NCBI GenBank assembly: GCA_027296055.1
Contig: JAPUJT010000057.1
Span: forward strand, 1-64,000
Origin: Planctomycetota bacterium
Lineage (GTDB): Bacteria > Planctomycetota > JAPUJT01
Length of the DNA stretch: 64,000 bases
Reading direction: 5' to 3'
Shown here: piece by piece, positions 43,147 to 52,230 of the stretch
Position numbering within the stretch: the first letter of the stretch is position 1
Layout of the letters: every line of letters begins with the position of its first letter
Program-made: the position numbers and the translations under genes
The notes under the pieces: model-generated
What the model was told of the DNA's origin: nothing
The model's input: only the letters and a program-made list of their open reading frames with translations
The model's database searches: none

Positions 43147-45837
43147 GTGAAGCAGGCGGCGGGGCTTCCCGGCGCCCGGCCCGGCGCGCTGCCCGACACT
43201 CCACATATCGAGAGGCTGGCAGATACGGGGATCGCTCTCCTGCTGATCCTCCTCATGGTCTACCTTCCGGCCTCGAGCGGGTCCGTTGGCGTCGAATCCA
43301 GCGCAGTGCTGGGCCTCCTCTGCCTCGTCGCCATCGTCCTCTTCGCCCTGCCACGTCTCCTCGGTCCCCCTGGCAGGTACCCGCCGCTAAGACCCCATCT
43401 CTGGATCGTAGGTCTGCTCCTCGCCGTCGTCGGCCTCGCCGCGCTGCAGATTCTCCCTCTCCCCTGGGGATGGATCAGGACGGCTCGCCCCTCGCAGGCA
43501 TCGCTCTTCGAGTCCCTCGGCGTCGGAGGACAGCCGACCCCGATGTCGGTCTACCCGTTTCACACGAAGCTCGGCCTCTACCAGCTCCTGGCCGCGTCCG
43601 TCGCCTTCCTCATCGGGGCCTTCTGGGTCCGTCGGATCACACAGGTCCACCTCATCCTCGTGACCTACGTGGTCGTGGCGTCTGCGGTGGCCCTTTACGG
43701 GATCATCCAGGTCTTGTCGGGAGATCAGATCCCCTTCTATCAGTTTGCCACACACCCCTCCGGAGGCAGGGCGCGGGGGCCGTTCGTCAACCCGAACCAC
43801 TTCTCCGGTTATCTGGAGATGGCGGCGCCGATCGCCATGGCCCTTCTATTCTCCCGGTCCCGGATCATTCCAAGGTGGGGCCCTAGCCCCGGGACGGCCG
43901 CAGGTGCATCGGGCCAAGCCGGAAAGTCCACGCTGATCCTCTTCGCCTTCTCTCTGATCGGCGCGGGAGTGCTCCGATCCCTTTCTCGCATGGGCGCGCT
44001 CTCCTTCGTCTGCGCCCTTGGCGTTCTCGCGCTCCTTCTGCGCGGGAAGAGGCAGCGTAGTCTTCTCTGGCTCGGTGCGGGCCTCCTCTTCGTCGGGGGG
44101 CTCGTCATCTTCGCCCGGCACGGGTCGGTCTTCAGCCGGCTGAGCCACCTCTTCAGCCGCGGCGAGGCGATCGAGCGAGTGGTGCCATGGCGGATGGCGG
44201 TGGACGTGGCGCGTGACTACCCAGGGATCGGGAGCGGACTGCGGACGTTCCAGGATATCTCGGCTCGATATCAGCCCGCGGAAATCCCGGGCTGGTACGC
44301 CGAGTCACACAACGACTACCTGAATCTACTCTCCGACCTCGGGATCCTCGGAGCCGTCTGCTTCGGGGCGCTGGCGCTCCTCTGGTTCATGAGAGTGAGG
44401 GATGGGTGGAAGGCGATCTCCCCGGAGCGGGGCCCGCTCCTCGCCGGCTGCATGGCATCCATCTTCGCCATGCTCCTTCACGAGATGGCCGATTTCAATC
44501 TGCAGATCCCATCGGGAGCGTTTCACTTCGCCCTTCTCGCCGGACTCGCCGTGTCGATTCCGCGACTCTCGGGACCGGTGGCCGGCGGTTCCCCCCCGGG
44601 ATCGGGGAGGCGGGCGGTGGTGGGCGGACTCCTCCTTCTGGGAGTGGGTTGGGCCGGCACCGGGATGGTGAAGATGTGGCTCGCGGATCGCCTCCTGCGG
44701 AAGGGGGGAGAGGAAAACCTGCTGAGGGCGGAATCCCTGGATCGGAGTCGCTCGGATGCTCCTCACCGTCGGGGCCGTCTTCTGGAAGATCGGGGCGAGA
44801 CGGTAGAGGCGGAGCGGGCCTTTCTCGAGGCGGTGAGGAGAAATCCGCTGTCTGGAAGGTCCCACTACAAGAGCGGAGTGCAGCAGGTGAGGCTGGGACG
44901 ATGGGAAGGCGCGGTGGAACGATTTCGCAGGGCGCTGGAGGTCTCACCCAACAATCCGGACATCCTGGAACGGATCGCGATGTATCGACTCCACTGGTGG
45001 CTCGAGACGACCCCGGGGAAGGGATCGGAGAAAGACCTTCGATCCGTTCTGGCCGATCTTCGACGGGCGGGCCTCCTCGATGCCGCAAGGTGCAAGCCGA
45101 TCCTGGAGAGGCTCGCCGCTGTCCTGGAGTCCGTCGATGCGCTGCGATCCGGTCGTCCGGAGACGGGAGCGGGGCATCGCGCCCTGGGCGAGGTCTTGAT
45201 GGGGAAGGAACGGTGGCGAGAGGCGACGGAAGAGCTCCAGAAGTGGGCGGCCCTGGCGCCGCCGAGGGAGAGATCGCGGGCTCTTCTCGCCGTCGGGGAG
45301 GCACGGGCTCGGGATGGCGACTTCGACGGAGCGAGGCGCGCTTTTCTGCTGGGGTCCGCGGAGACCTCGAACAGGAGGCGTTTTCTCAGGGAGGCCTATT
45401 CGCGTCTGCTCGCCGCCGGCGCGATCGAGGCCGGACTCCCTCTCTGGCGGCGCCTGAACGAGGACCCATCGTTGCGGGATGAAGCGCGGCTCCTCGAAGC
45501 GAGAACTCTCATCCGACTGGGCCACTCATCTCGCGCTGGGCCGATCCTGATGGAGTTGAGGAAAGGGCTGCTGGGATCGGAGGCGTCATTCCTGTTGTTC
45601 CGGATCGAAGATGAGGCGGGGGCCCCGAGGTCTGCTGAAATTTACCTTCGAGAGGCGATAGAGAGCCGGCCCCGTGACGCTTCCCTCCGCTATCATCTCG
45701 CCCTCAATCTCGAGAAACAGGGCAGGATCCGGGAGGCCCTTCTGGAGGCGGAGGATGCGACGCGATTGTCGCCGGGAGACGCGGCCTATTCCGGGAAGCT
45801 GAAGCAACTCCTCTACAGGCTGGCCGACGGAGATTGA
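43147..45837 (+). CDS. O-antigen ligase/Wzy-type polymerase with C-terminal TPR domain
   Basis: 896 residues. N-terminal half has about 12 membrane segments with the Wzy_C region: RGPFVNPNHFSGYLEM and GIGSGLRTFQDISARYQP, then WYAESHNDYLNLLSDLGILG, whose His in SHNDYL is typical of O-antigen ligase/polymerases. The second half (about 520-896) is soluble TPR-like helical repeats. Such proteins polymerise or ligate repeat units in the periplasm. GTG start at 43147, 42 bases after the kinase gene. Confidence 0.88.
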   Translation: MKQAAGLPGARPGALPDTPHIERLADTGIALLLILLMVYLPASSGSVGVESSAVLGLLCLVAIVLFALPRLLGPPGRYPPLRPHLWIVGLLLAVVGLAALQILPLPWGWIRTARPSQASLFESLGVGGQPTPMSVYPFHTKLGLYQLLAASVAFLIGAFWVRRITQVHLILVTYVVVASAVALYGIIQVLSGDQIPFYQFATHPSGGRARGPFVNPNHFSGYLEMAAPIAMALLFSRSRIIPRWGPSPGTAAGASGQAGKSTLILFAFSLIGAGVLRSLSRMGALSFVCALGVLALLLRGKRQRSLLWLGAGLLFVGGLVIFARHGSVFSRLSHLFSRGEAIERVVPWRMAVDVARDYPGIGSGLRTFQDISARYQPAEIPGWYAESHNDYLNLLSDLGILGAVCFGALALLWFMRVRDGWKAISPERGPLLAGCMASIFAMLLHEMADFNLQIPSGAFHFALLAGLAVSIPRLSGPVAGGSPPGSGRRAVVGGLLLLGVGWAGTGMVKMWLADRLLRKGGEENLLRAESLDRSRSDAPHRRGRLLEDRGETVEAERAFLEAVRRNPLSGRSHYKSGVQQVRLGRWEGAVERFRRALEVSPNNPDILERIAMYRLHWWLETTPGKGSEKDLRSVLADLRRAGLLDAARCKPILERLAAVLESVDALRSGRPETGAGHRALGEVLMGKERWREATEELQKWAALAPPRERSRALLAVGEARARDGDFDGARRAFLLGSAETSNRRRFLREAYSRLLAAGAIEAGLPLWRRLNEDPSLRDEARLLEARTLIRLGHSSRAGPILMELRKGLLGSEASFLLFRIEDEAGAPRSAEIYLREAIESRPRDASLRYHLALNLEKQGRIREALLEAEDATRLSPGDAAYSGKLKQLLYRLADGD

Positions 45838-45986
45838 CCTGGCTTTGAGCAGTTTCGGGGCCTCTGTCTTCCATCCCCCCCCTCAAGCTATTCCCACGGC
45901 TGGTCGAAAAGACCATTACGTGCTCTGGATATGTGCCGGCCCTCCGATCGGACCGGAGAGCGCCAGGGGGGGAAGGGCCGCCCAGT

Positions 45987-46015
45987 TTGTCAAGATTGCG
46001 ACCTCGTCCTATACT
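45987..46015 (+). promoter_or_regulatory. Promoter for the NtrC-type regulator
   Basis: TTGTCA (45987-45992), 17-base spacer, TATACT (46010-46015), 94 bases before the ATG at 46110. It indicates that the regulator has its own transcript and that the ATG at 45933 is not the start. Confidence 0.55.
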
Positions 46016-46109
46016 TGGGTCGAGGAACGAAGGCGAAGGGGGAGAGGGCCTCCGCTCAGAATCTGCTAGATCGAGTCACGCGAGGTGGGGGGGAGGATCC
46101 CTGCAACCT

Positions 46110-47468
46110 ATGACAACGTCGATGATGATGACGGTTCTCATCGTGGATGACGAGGAGGCGATGCGGGACATCGGCTCCCGCATGGTGGCTTCCCTCGGTC
46201 ATCGCGCCGAGACGGCCCGGGACGGAGAGGAAGCCCTGCGCCGGGTGCGTGAGGAGGGATTCGATCTCGTCCTCGCCGATCTTCGGATGCCGAGGAAAGA
46301 CGGTATGGACCTGCTCCGGGAGATCAAGGAGTTCGATCCTCGGATCGAGGTGATCATGGTCTCCGGTTTCGGCACGATCGAATCGGCCGTCGAGGCGATC
46401 AAACTCGGGGCGTCGGACTACGTGACCAAGCCCCTGCAGGCGGAAGAGCTGAAGAAGAAGCTCGAGCGGACACTGAAAAACCGTCAGCTCAGCATGGAGA
46501 ACCGTTACCTCAAGAATCTCCTGAAGCATAAGAACGGGTCCCGCTGTCTGATCGGAACCTCTCCGGGAATGCAGACGGTCTTCAGCCTGATCGCCAAGGT
46601 GGCGGGGAACGGTTCCACCGTTCTGATCGAGGGAGAGAGCGGCACCGGCAAGGAGCTGGTAGCGCGGGCGATTCACGACACCGGCCCGCGAAGCAGCGGA
46701 CCCTTCATCCCCGTGCACTGCGCAGCCATGACACAAACGGTGATCGAGAGCGAGCTGTTCGGCCATCGAAAGGGCGCGTTCACGAACGCCTTCTCCTCCA
46801 AGGAGGGGCTCTTCAAGGTAGCGAATGGCGGAACGCTCTTCCTGGATGAGGTCTCCGAGATCCCCCCGGAGACGCAGGTGAAGCTTCTCCGCGTCCTGCA
46901 GGAGAAGGAGATCCGTCCCGTCGGGGACACCCGCACGATCCGTATCGATGTTCGCGTGATCGCAGCCACGAACCGGAATCTCGATAAGGCCGTCCAGGAC
47001 GGACAGTTCCGGGAGGATCTCTTCTACAGGCTCAATGTCGTCCCGATCCTGGTCCCGCCACTCCGGGACAGACCGGACGACATCCCCGTCCTGATCGACC
47101 ACTTCCTCCGGGAGCGCAACTCGGATCGCAAGCGATTCAGCGGGCTGTCGAAGAAGGCGATGAAGATCTTCCTCGCCTACCCCTGGCCGGGGAACATCCG
47201 GGAGCTGGAGAACTGCATCGAGCTCTTCTTCGCCCTCGGCGCGGGGGGGACGATCGATGTCGAGGATCTGCCCCCGCACCTCTTCCAGAAGGTCAGGACG
47301 CCTCTCCAGATGACCTGGGACAAGGCCCCCAATCTGAAGGAGCTAGAACGGGCCGCGATCGAGATGGCCCTCCGCGAGAACCAGAACGACGTCCTCGCCG
47401 CCGCCCACCAGCTCCAGGTGGGCAAGTCCACCCTCTACCGCAAGATCAAAGAGTACAAGCTCCGCTAA
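46110..47468 (+). CDS. NtrC-family sigma-54-dependent response regulator
   Basis: 452 residues. Receiver domain (about 7-120; phospho-acceptor Asp57 in LVLADLRMP, VSGFGTIESA, TKPLQ). The AAA+ sigma-54 activator domain has Walker A GESGTGKE (about 174-181) and Walker B GGTLFLDEVSEI. The sigma-54 loop reads GAFTNA (222-227) instead of GAFTGA. Fis-type HTH at the end (AAHQLQVGKSTLYRKIKEY). No histidine kinase is adjacent. It follows the EPS operon and may control it, and it shows that sigma-54 is active in this organism. Confidence 0.92.
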   Translation: MTTSMMMTVLIVDDEEAMRDIGSRMVASLGHRAETARDGEEALRRVREEGFDLVLADLRMPRKDGMDLLREIKEFDPRIEVIMVSGFGTIESAVEAIKLGASDYVTKPLQAEELKKKLERTLKNRQLSMENRYLKNLLKHKNGSRCLIGTSPGMQTVFSLIAKVAGNGSTVLIEGESGTGKELVARAIHDTGPRSSGPFIPVHCAAMTQTVIESELFGHRKGAFTNAFSSKEGLFKVANGGTLFLDEVSEIPPETQVKLLRVLQEKEIRPVGDTRTIRIDVRVIAATNRNLDKAVQDGQFREDLFYRLNVVPILVPPLRDRPDDIPVLIDHFLRERNSDRKRFSGLSKKAMKIFLAYPWPGNIRELENCIELFFALGAGGTIDVEDLPPHLFQKVRTPLQMTWDKAPNLKELERAAIEMALRENQNDVLAAAHQLQVGKSTLYRKIKEYKLR

Positions 47469-47601
47469 CTCCCTCCCGGGCGCCGATCACAAAGTCTCCG
47501 GAATTGTCTCCCCCCCGTCACGCGGTTTTCGTGTCTAGATGTCCAGGTGCAATCCTGTCATCCTCGTGTGTGGTTCATGGCCTACATTGGGAGGAATAGT
47601 C

Positions 47602-48471
47602 ATGGTGCGGCGAATTGTTGGTGTCGTTGCGGGCCTGGTCGTCGTGGCGTTGATGCTGGTGATCACGGGGACCACGAGCGGTCAGGAGAGGGCGTCCGAT
47701 CCGGGGGGGGCACAGCCGAAGAAGGACGCGATCGGAGAGAAGGTCCTCAAGCTCCTCGAGATACGGGGAGGGGGGCGTCCCCTCGAGGAACAGATATTGA
47801 AGGAAATCAGGGCGAGCCTGGGAGCCGGGCCCGGTGCTTTCTTGGAGGCGCTGATAAAGGACGAAGAGATCGAGAAGCTGAAGAGCAGATACATTTCCAT
47901 CTTCAAGGGACAGTTCTCCGAGGATGAGATCGATCAGCTTCTTGCATTCTACGAGACTCCCATCGGCCGGAAGCTGGCCAGGCGACAATCGACGATTTCC
48001 CAGCATACCCGCGCCGCCATGCAGGCCTGGACCGAGACCCTCATGCCCCGTCTCATGGAGAAGATCGATGATCCCGACTTTCCCCCGGGGGATGGCCCCT
48101 ATGGGCCGGTCATGGAAAAGCTGCTCAAAGCGCGGCGGAGAGGCAACGAGACGTCAGCCATCGGGGCTCTGAGGACGATCGCTTCCGTTCAGGCGCAGTT
48201 CCGGGAGGGGGACCGCGAAGGGGATTCCGCCCTGGATTACGCCACGAACATTGCCGAGCTCAGCAACGTCGGTCTCATCGACAACGTCCTCGGGACCGGC
48301 ACGAGGAGCGGCTACATCTTCACGGTATCGGGCAGCACGTATGAGTGGTTCGCTGCCGCCACCCCGATCTCCGAGAAGACCGGGAAGCTCAACTTCATCG
48401 TGTGTACGGATGGTGTGGTGCGATTCGCGGGCCGTGGGGCGGCCAACTGCACTTCAGCGGCGATCCAGTAG
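47602..48471 (+). CDS. Exported DUF2059 protein with C-terminal pilin-like domain
   Basis: 289 residues from the ATG at 47602, preceded by GGGAGGAAT; a longer frame start at 47539 is less likely. Membrane/signal segment about 1-27. DUF2059-like helices follow: FKGQFSEDEIDQLLAFYETP and IGRKLARRQS. The C-terminal 110 residues begin with NETSAIGALRTIASVQAQF and continue with LDYATNIAELSNVGLIDNVL and SGYIFTVSG, a pattern of type IV pilin/pseudopilin-like globular domains. This combination is unusual. The downstream metE genes run convergently. Confidence 0.65.
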   Translation: MVRRIVGVVAGLVVVALMLVITGTTSGQERASDPGGAQPKKDAIGEKVLKLLEIRGGGRPLEEQILKEIRASLGAGPGAFLEALIKDEEIEKLKSRYISIFKGQFSEDEIDQLLAFYETPIGRKLARRQSTISQHTRAAMQAWTETLMPRLMEKIDDPDFPPGDGPYGPVMEKLLKARRRGNETSAIGALRTIASVQAQFREGDREGDSALDYATNIAELSNVGLIDNVLGTGTRSGYIFTVSGSTYEWFAAATPISEKTGKLNFIVCTDGVVRFAGRGAANCTSAAIQ

Positions 48472-48502
48472 TCGTTCGGGGACGTCTCGAAGTGACCGGG
48501 AT

Positions 48503-49477
48503 CTAAAGGCTCGCGCGGACGGCGCGGGTGGCGGCGACCATGACCTCGAGCTTCTTCTCCGCCTCCTCTTCGGTGCGGGTCTTGAGGCCGCAATCGGGGC
48601 TGATCCAGACCTTCTCGATCGGCAAGACGCCGATCGCCTTGCGAATCCACCCCTCCACCTTGGCGGTATCCTCCACCTTGTGAGTGTGGACGTCGAGGAC
48701 GCCGACGGAAACCCCCTTCGTGAAGGGGACCTCGCGGATCCGATCGAGCAGATCGAACTCGCTGTTGACGAATTCGAGGTCGAAGATGTCGATCGGCAGC
48801 TCGAGGATTTTCGGATAGATCTTGTCAAAGTCGCCGTAGCAGACGTGCGTCAGAGTCGTCGCCTTCAGGCCGTCGACGACGATGCCCATCGCCTCGATGG
48901 CGACGTCCATCTCCTCCGGTCGGGTCGAGATCGCCGGCTCGTCGACCTGGATGAACTTCGCCCCCGCCTTCTCCAGCTCGACCGCCTCCGCATGAAGCTG
49001 TTCGGCCATGGCCAGCATGGCGTCTCGGCGTGACGAGTAGTGCTCATCGAACGACCAGTCGACCATCGTGTAAGGCCCGGTGAAGATCGCCTTCATGGGC
49101 TTTGACGTGAGCTCTTGCGCGAATCGGAACATCTCGACGGTCAGGGGGCGCGGCCGTCCGAGGCGTGACTTGATGATCGGCTTTCTGTAGTACCGATTTC
49201 CGTAGGAGCGTACCAGTCCGCTCACGCTCATCCCGTCCAGCTTCTCGGCGAAAAACGTGGCCATGTCTCCCCGGTCAAACTCGCCATCCACGAGGATGTC
49301 CAGCCCCACCCGCTCCTGCATCGCCACGCACTCGCGCGTGGCCTTCCGCTGCAGGTCCTTCAGATCCGCTTCGGTGGCCTTGCCCTTTCGCACGGCCGAG
49401 CGGGCCTTTTTCAGGTAGTCCGGCTTGGGGAACGACCCGACCGTCGTGGTCGGCAAGAGTCCCAGATCATTGGGCAT
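48503..49477 (-). CDS. MetE C-terminal-type methionine synthase (catalytic barrel)
   Basis: 324 residues matching the catalytic C-terminal half of cobalamin-independent methionine synthase: TTTVGSFPKPDYL, GLDILVDGEFDRGDM, FTGPYTMVDWSF, IQVDEPA, then zinc ligands in THVCYGDF (His and Cys), DLEFVNSE (Glu) and SPDCGLKTR (Cys). It transfers a methyl group to homocysteine. In E. coli this barrel is fused to a folate-binding N-terminal barrel; here the N-like barrel is the overlapping upstream gene, so the two may form a split MetE. It may also work alone with another methyl donor. Confidence 0.85.
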   Translation of the reverse strand: MPNDLGLLPTTTVGSFPKPDYLKKARSAVRKGKATEADLKDLQRKATRECVAMQERVGLDILVDGEFDRGDMATFFAEKLDGMSVSGLVRSYGNRYYRKPIIKSRLGRPRPLTVEMFRFAQELTSKPMKAIFTGPYTMVDWSFDEHYSSRRDAMLAMAEQLHAEAVELEKAGAKFIQVDEPAISTRPEEMDVAIEAMGIVVDGLKATTLTHVCYGDFDKIYPKILELPIDIFDLEFVNSEFDLLDRIREVPFTKGVSVGVLDVHTHKVEDTAKVEGWIRKAIGVLPIEKVWISPDCGLKTRTEEEAEKKLEVMVAATRAVRASL

Positions 49478-50441
49478 TCTGGTTGACCATCCTCACCCCC
49501 CTGCAGAGGCTGCTCAGCTTCTCGCGGGCCTGTTCCCGTGGCAGGAACTCGAGCCCGAAGCTCGGGTTGAGATAGAGCCGGTCCGCCGGCACGCGTTCCA
49601 GGAGCCTCTTCGTATCGCGAGCGACGTCCTCCGGGGTTTCCAGAAGGGTGTTGCGTCCATCCACGATCCCGGCGGCGAGACCGATCGGAAAATCGCTCTT
49701 CTCGATGAGGGACCAGTTCCGGTCGTTTGTCGTGAAGTCCAGTCCCAGGACGTCGAACCCGCTCTCCAGCAAGGAGGGAAGTATCCCGTCGACGTCCCCG
49801 AAGTAGGTATACAGGGCCTTCTTTCCCTTCAGTCCTTCGAGCAGGATCGGCGCCGCCTCCGAGAAGACCGAGACACTGTCCTTGTCCCTCACCAGGGCGG
49901 GCTCGTCGAACTGCACCATGGCCGCGCCGGCCTCCTCGAGGGCGCGGGCCTCCTCGTTGAGGGCCCTGGCGAGGTCCTTGACCAGACTCGTTCCGTTGGA
50001 GTAGTGACGGTCGACGGAGAGTCGGGCGAGGGTGAAGGGTCCCGTGAGGACCGCCTTCACCGGCTTGGTCGAGTGCTCGATGGCGAACTTCAGGTCCCGC
50101 ACCAGGATCGGCTCCTTCCAGCGAACAGGACCTTCCACCACCGGCTGCCGATAGTAGGTGTTCGTGTCGAAGTACCGGATGAGCCCCGAGATCGAGAATC
50201 CGTCCAGGCCCCGCGCGAGCGGCGTTTGAGCATCCTGCCAGCGGATATGACCGTCGGTGACGATATCGACCCCGGCATCGATTTGCTCCTGGATCACCTC
50301 GACGGTGACATCATCGGCGACCTTGGCCAGTTCCTTCTTGGTGATCTTTCCCTTGTCGAAGCTCGTGATCGCGCTGCGGAGCCTCCCCGGGGCGGGTAGA
50401 TTGGGAATCTTCGGGTAATTGCCAACGACGGTGGTCCACAT
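49467..50441 (-). CDS. MetE N-terminal-type barrel without zinc ligands
   Basis: 324 residues from the ATG at 50441, preceded by GCCGGAGG; the frame upstream covers a hairpin and is not coding. It has the MetE fold (GVDIVTDGHIRW, LTGPFTLARLS, VQFDEPALV) but reads LYTYFGDVD and NPSFGLEFL where a catalytic copy has HxC and DCG. TYF and AGIVDGRN are characteristic of the MetE N-terminal barrel. It overlaps the catalytic gene by 11 bases in N-then-C order. Probably a partner subunit. Confidence 0.8.
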   Translation of the reverse strand: MWTTVVGNYPKIPNLPAPGRLRSAITSFDKGKITKKELAKVADDVTVEVIQEQIDAGVDIVTDGHIRWQDAQTPLARGLDGFSISGLIRYFDTNTYYRQPVVEGPVRWKEPILVRDLKFAIEHSTKPVKAVLTGPFTLARLSVDRHYSNGTSLVKDLARALNEEARALEEAGAAMVQFDEPALVRDKDSVSVFSEAAPILLEGLKGKKALYTYFGDVDGILPSLLESGFDVLGLDFTTNDRNWSLIEKSDFPIGLAAGIVDGRNTLLETPEDVARDTKRLLERVPADRLYLNPSFGLEFLPREQAREKLSSLCRGVRMVNQNAQ

Positions 50442-50482
50442 CTGCTTGCCTCCGGCGCCCCGGATCCTCCGTAACCATGCAG

Positions 50483-50512
50483 ATCCATCCGGATCCATTG
50501 GATCGGATGGAT
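50483..50512 (-). promoter_or_regulatory. Strong hairpin in the metE-pair leader
   Basis: On the minus strand ATCCATCCGATCC, triloop AAT, GGATCCGGATGGAT form a 13-bp stem with one bulge, between the promoter and the ATG at 50441. No T-run follows, so it is not an intrinsic terminator; it could be an RNA structure or a protein-binding palindrome. Confidence 0.55.
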
Positions 50513-50534
50513 GAGGAGGGGGCGCAGGGCAGTG

Positions 50535-50562
50535 ATTATAGTGACAGGGGAGGACACATCAA
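50535..50562 (-). promoter_or_regulatory. Promoter for the metE pair
   Basis: Minus-strand TTGATG (50562-50557), 16-base spacer, TATAAT (50540-50535), giving a leader of roughly 85 bases. It overlaps the 3' end of the upstream membrane protein gene. Confidence 0.55.
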
Positions 50563-51092
50563 CGCACGTCCTCCGGGGATTCCGCGGGACGGATCATCGA
50601 TTTCATCTCCTCCTCTTCCTGGAGGAGATGGTTGATCTGGCGGATCAGCTCGGTCGTCCGACGTATCCCCTGAATCTCCCGGGGGTAGGCGGCGAAGTTC
50701 AGGACGACCGCGAGGATCACGGTGCCGAGATGCGCCCATCGCGGAAGACTCCCGACGCCGACCCCCCCGCCGAGAATGGCGGCCACGACGGTGACGAGGG
50801 GGGCGAAGGTGGCAAGAGGGAACACCTTTCCTTTCAGTCGCCGGTTGGGGATGAGAAACCGGTCAGGGTCGTCGAGGAAGACCGCCGCCTCCTTGATCGC
50901 CCGGCCGGCGCCGATCAGATGACCTATCACTATGGAGTGGACGAGGCAGGAGAAGATCGCCGCGAAGAGGCCGACGAGCAGATGATGCCCTGCCGCGGGA
51001 CCCCATCCCAGGCCCGTCGTGCCGGCGAAGCCCAGGATCAGGGCGTTCCATAACGCCAGACCTATGAAGATTCGTTCCACAAGGCCGAACAT
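50559..51092 (-). CDS. Four-span membrane protein of unknown function
   Basis: 177 residues from the ATG at 51092, which places the first membrane segment right at the N-terminus; a start at 51164 would add 24 polar residues. Four membrane segments (about 8-28, 36-60, 93-115, 121-140), with a charged loop (KEAAVFLDDPDRFLIPNRR) and an acidic C-terminal helix. Not recognised. It is divergent from trxB. Confidence 0.55.
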   Translation of the reverse strand: MFGLVERIFIGLALWNALILGFAGTTGLGWGPAAGHHLLVGLFAAIFSCLVHSIVIGHLIGAGRAIKEAAVFLDDPDRFLIPNRRLKGKVFPLATFAPLVTVVAAILGGGVGVGSLPRWAHLGTVILAVVLNFAAYPREIQGIRRTTELIRQINHLLQEEEEMKSMIRPAESPEDVR

Positions 51093-51257
51093 CGTAACGC
51101 AGGCCGCCCCGGGTGCCAAGGGGCCAGGTCGCCGGTCCACATCTGCCGGGGTCGGCTTGCACATCGGCGAAGAGTGTCGGTAGAATACGCCCCTCGATTC
51201 GGAATGAATGGGTCACGAAGGTAGATTATCCGTACAGGAGCGGAACAGGAGATAGCG

Positions 51258-52208
51258 ATGTCGGACGTCGAAAAGGTCGTGGTGCTGGGTTCCGGATGTG
51301 CAGGGTACACGGCGGCGATATACACCGCCCGGGCCACGCTCTCGCCCCTTCTCATCAGCGGCACGATGGAGGGGGGACAGCTTTCGCTGACCAGCGAGAT
51401 CGAGAACTACCCGGGATTCCCCGAGGGGCTCGGCGGCATGGAGTTGATGGATCAGATGAAGAAGCAGGCGATCCGTTTCGGGGCCCGCTTCGTCAATGAC
51501 TACATCAAGAAGGTCGATCTGACCAAGCACCCGTTCACCCTCTGGGGCCAGGAGAACGAGATCAAGGCGGAGACGCTCATCGTCTGCACCGGTGCGTCTG
51601 CCAAGAAGCTCGGTATCGAGGGAGAGGAGAAATTCTTCGGAAGAGGGGTCTCCACCTGCGCCACCTGTGACGGCTTCTTCTACAAGGAGAAGGAGGTCGT
51701 TGTCGTGGGGGGTGGTGACAGCGCGATGGAGGAGGGGACCTTTCTCACGAAGTTCGCCAGCAAGGTGACGATCATCCACCGGCGAGACAAGCTACGGGCC
51801 AGCAAGATCATGCAGCAGAGAGCTTTCGACAACCCGAAGGTGGCCTTTCAGTACAATTCCATAGTCCTGGACGTGCTCGGTGACGAGAAGACCGGGGTCC
51901 GGGGGGCCCGGGTGAAGGACTCGAAGACGGATGAGGTGACGGAAATCCCCTGCACGGGGCTTTTCCTGGCGATCGGACACGTGCCCAACACCGACATCTT
52001 CAAGGGTCAGCTCGGGATGGATGAGAACGGATTCATTGTCACCGACCGGCTGCAAGCCTGCAGCGTCCCCGGGGTCTTCGCCGGCGGGGACGTCCAGGAT
52101 CATGTCTTCAAGCAGGCGATCACGGCCGCCGGCACCGGATGCGCCGCGGCGATGTCCGCAGAGAAGTTCCTGACGAAGATGGAGAGCGAGGGATATCCGC
52201 GGAGATAA
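51258..52208 (+). CDS. trxB: Thioredoxin-disulfide reductase
   Basis: 316 residues. FAD-binding N-terminus (VVLGSGCAGYTAAIYTARA), redox-active CATCDGFFYK, NAD(P)-binding VVVGGGDSAMEEG and C-terminal GVFAGGDVQDHVFKQA are all standard. It reduces thioredoxin with NADPH. HRRDKLRASK contains the basic residues that favour NADPH. It is alone on its transcript and followed by a strong terminator. Confidence 0.95.
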   Translation: MSDVEKVVVLGSGCAGYTAAIYTARATLSPLLISGTMEGGQLSLTSEIENYPGFPEGLGGMELMDQMKKQAIRFGARFVNDYIKKVDLTKHPFTLWGQENEIKAETLIVCTGASAKKLGIEGEEKFFGRGVSTCATCDGFFYKEKEVVVVGGGDSAMEEGTFLTKFASKVTIIHRRDKLRASKIMQQRAFDNPKVAFQYNSIVLDVLGDEKTGVRGARVKDSKTDEVTEIPCTGLFLAIGHVPNTDIFKGQLGMDENGFIVTDRLQACSVPGVFAGGDVQDHVFKQAITAAGTGCAAAMSAEKFLTKMESEGYPRR

Positions 52209-52230
52209 GACGCAAGGGCTTCGTTGCGCG

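Noticed and set aside
40987-43206. 739-codon minus-strand frame opposite the Wzc-like gene
   Set aside because: Shadow frame; the plus strand has Walker motifs and a Tyr tail.
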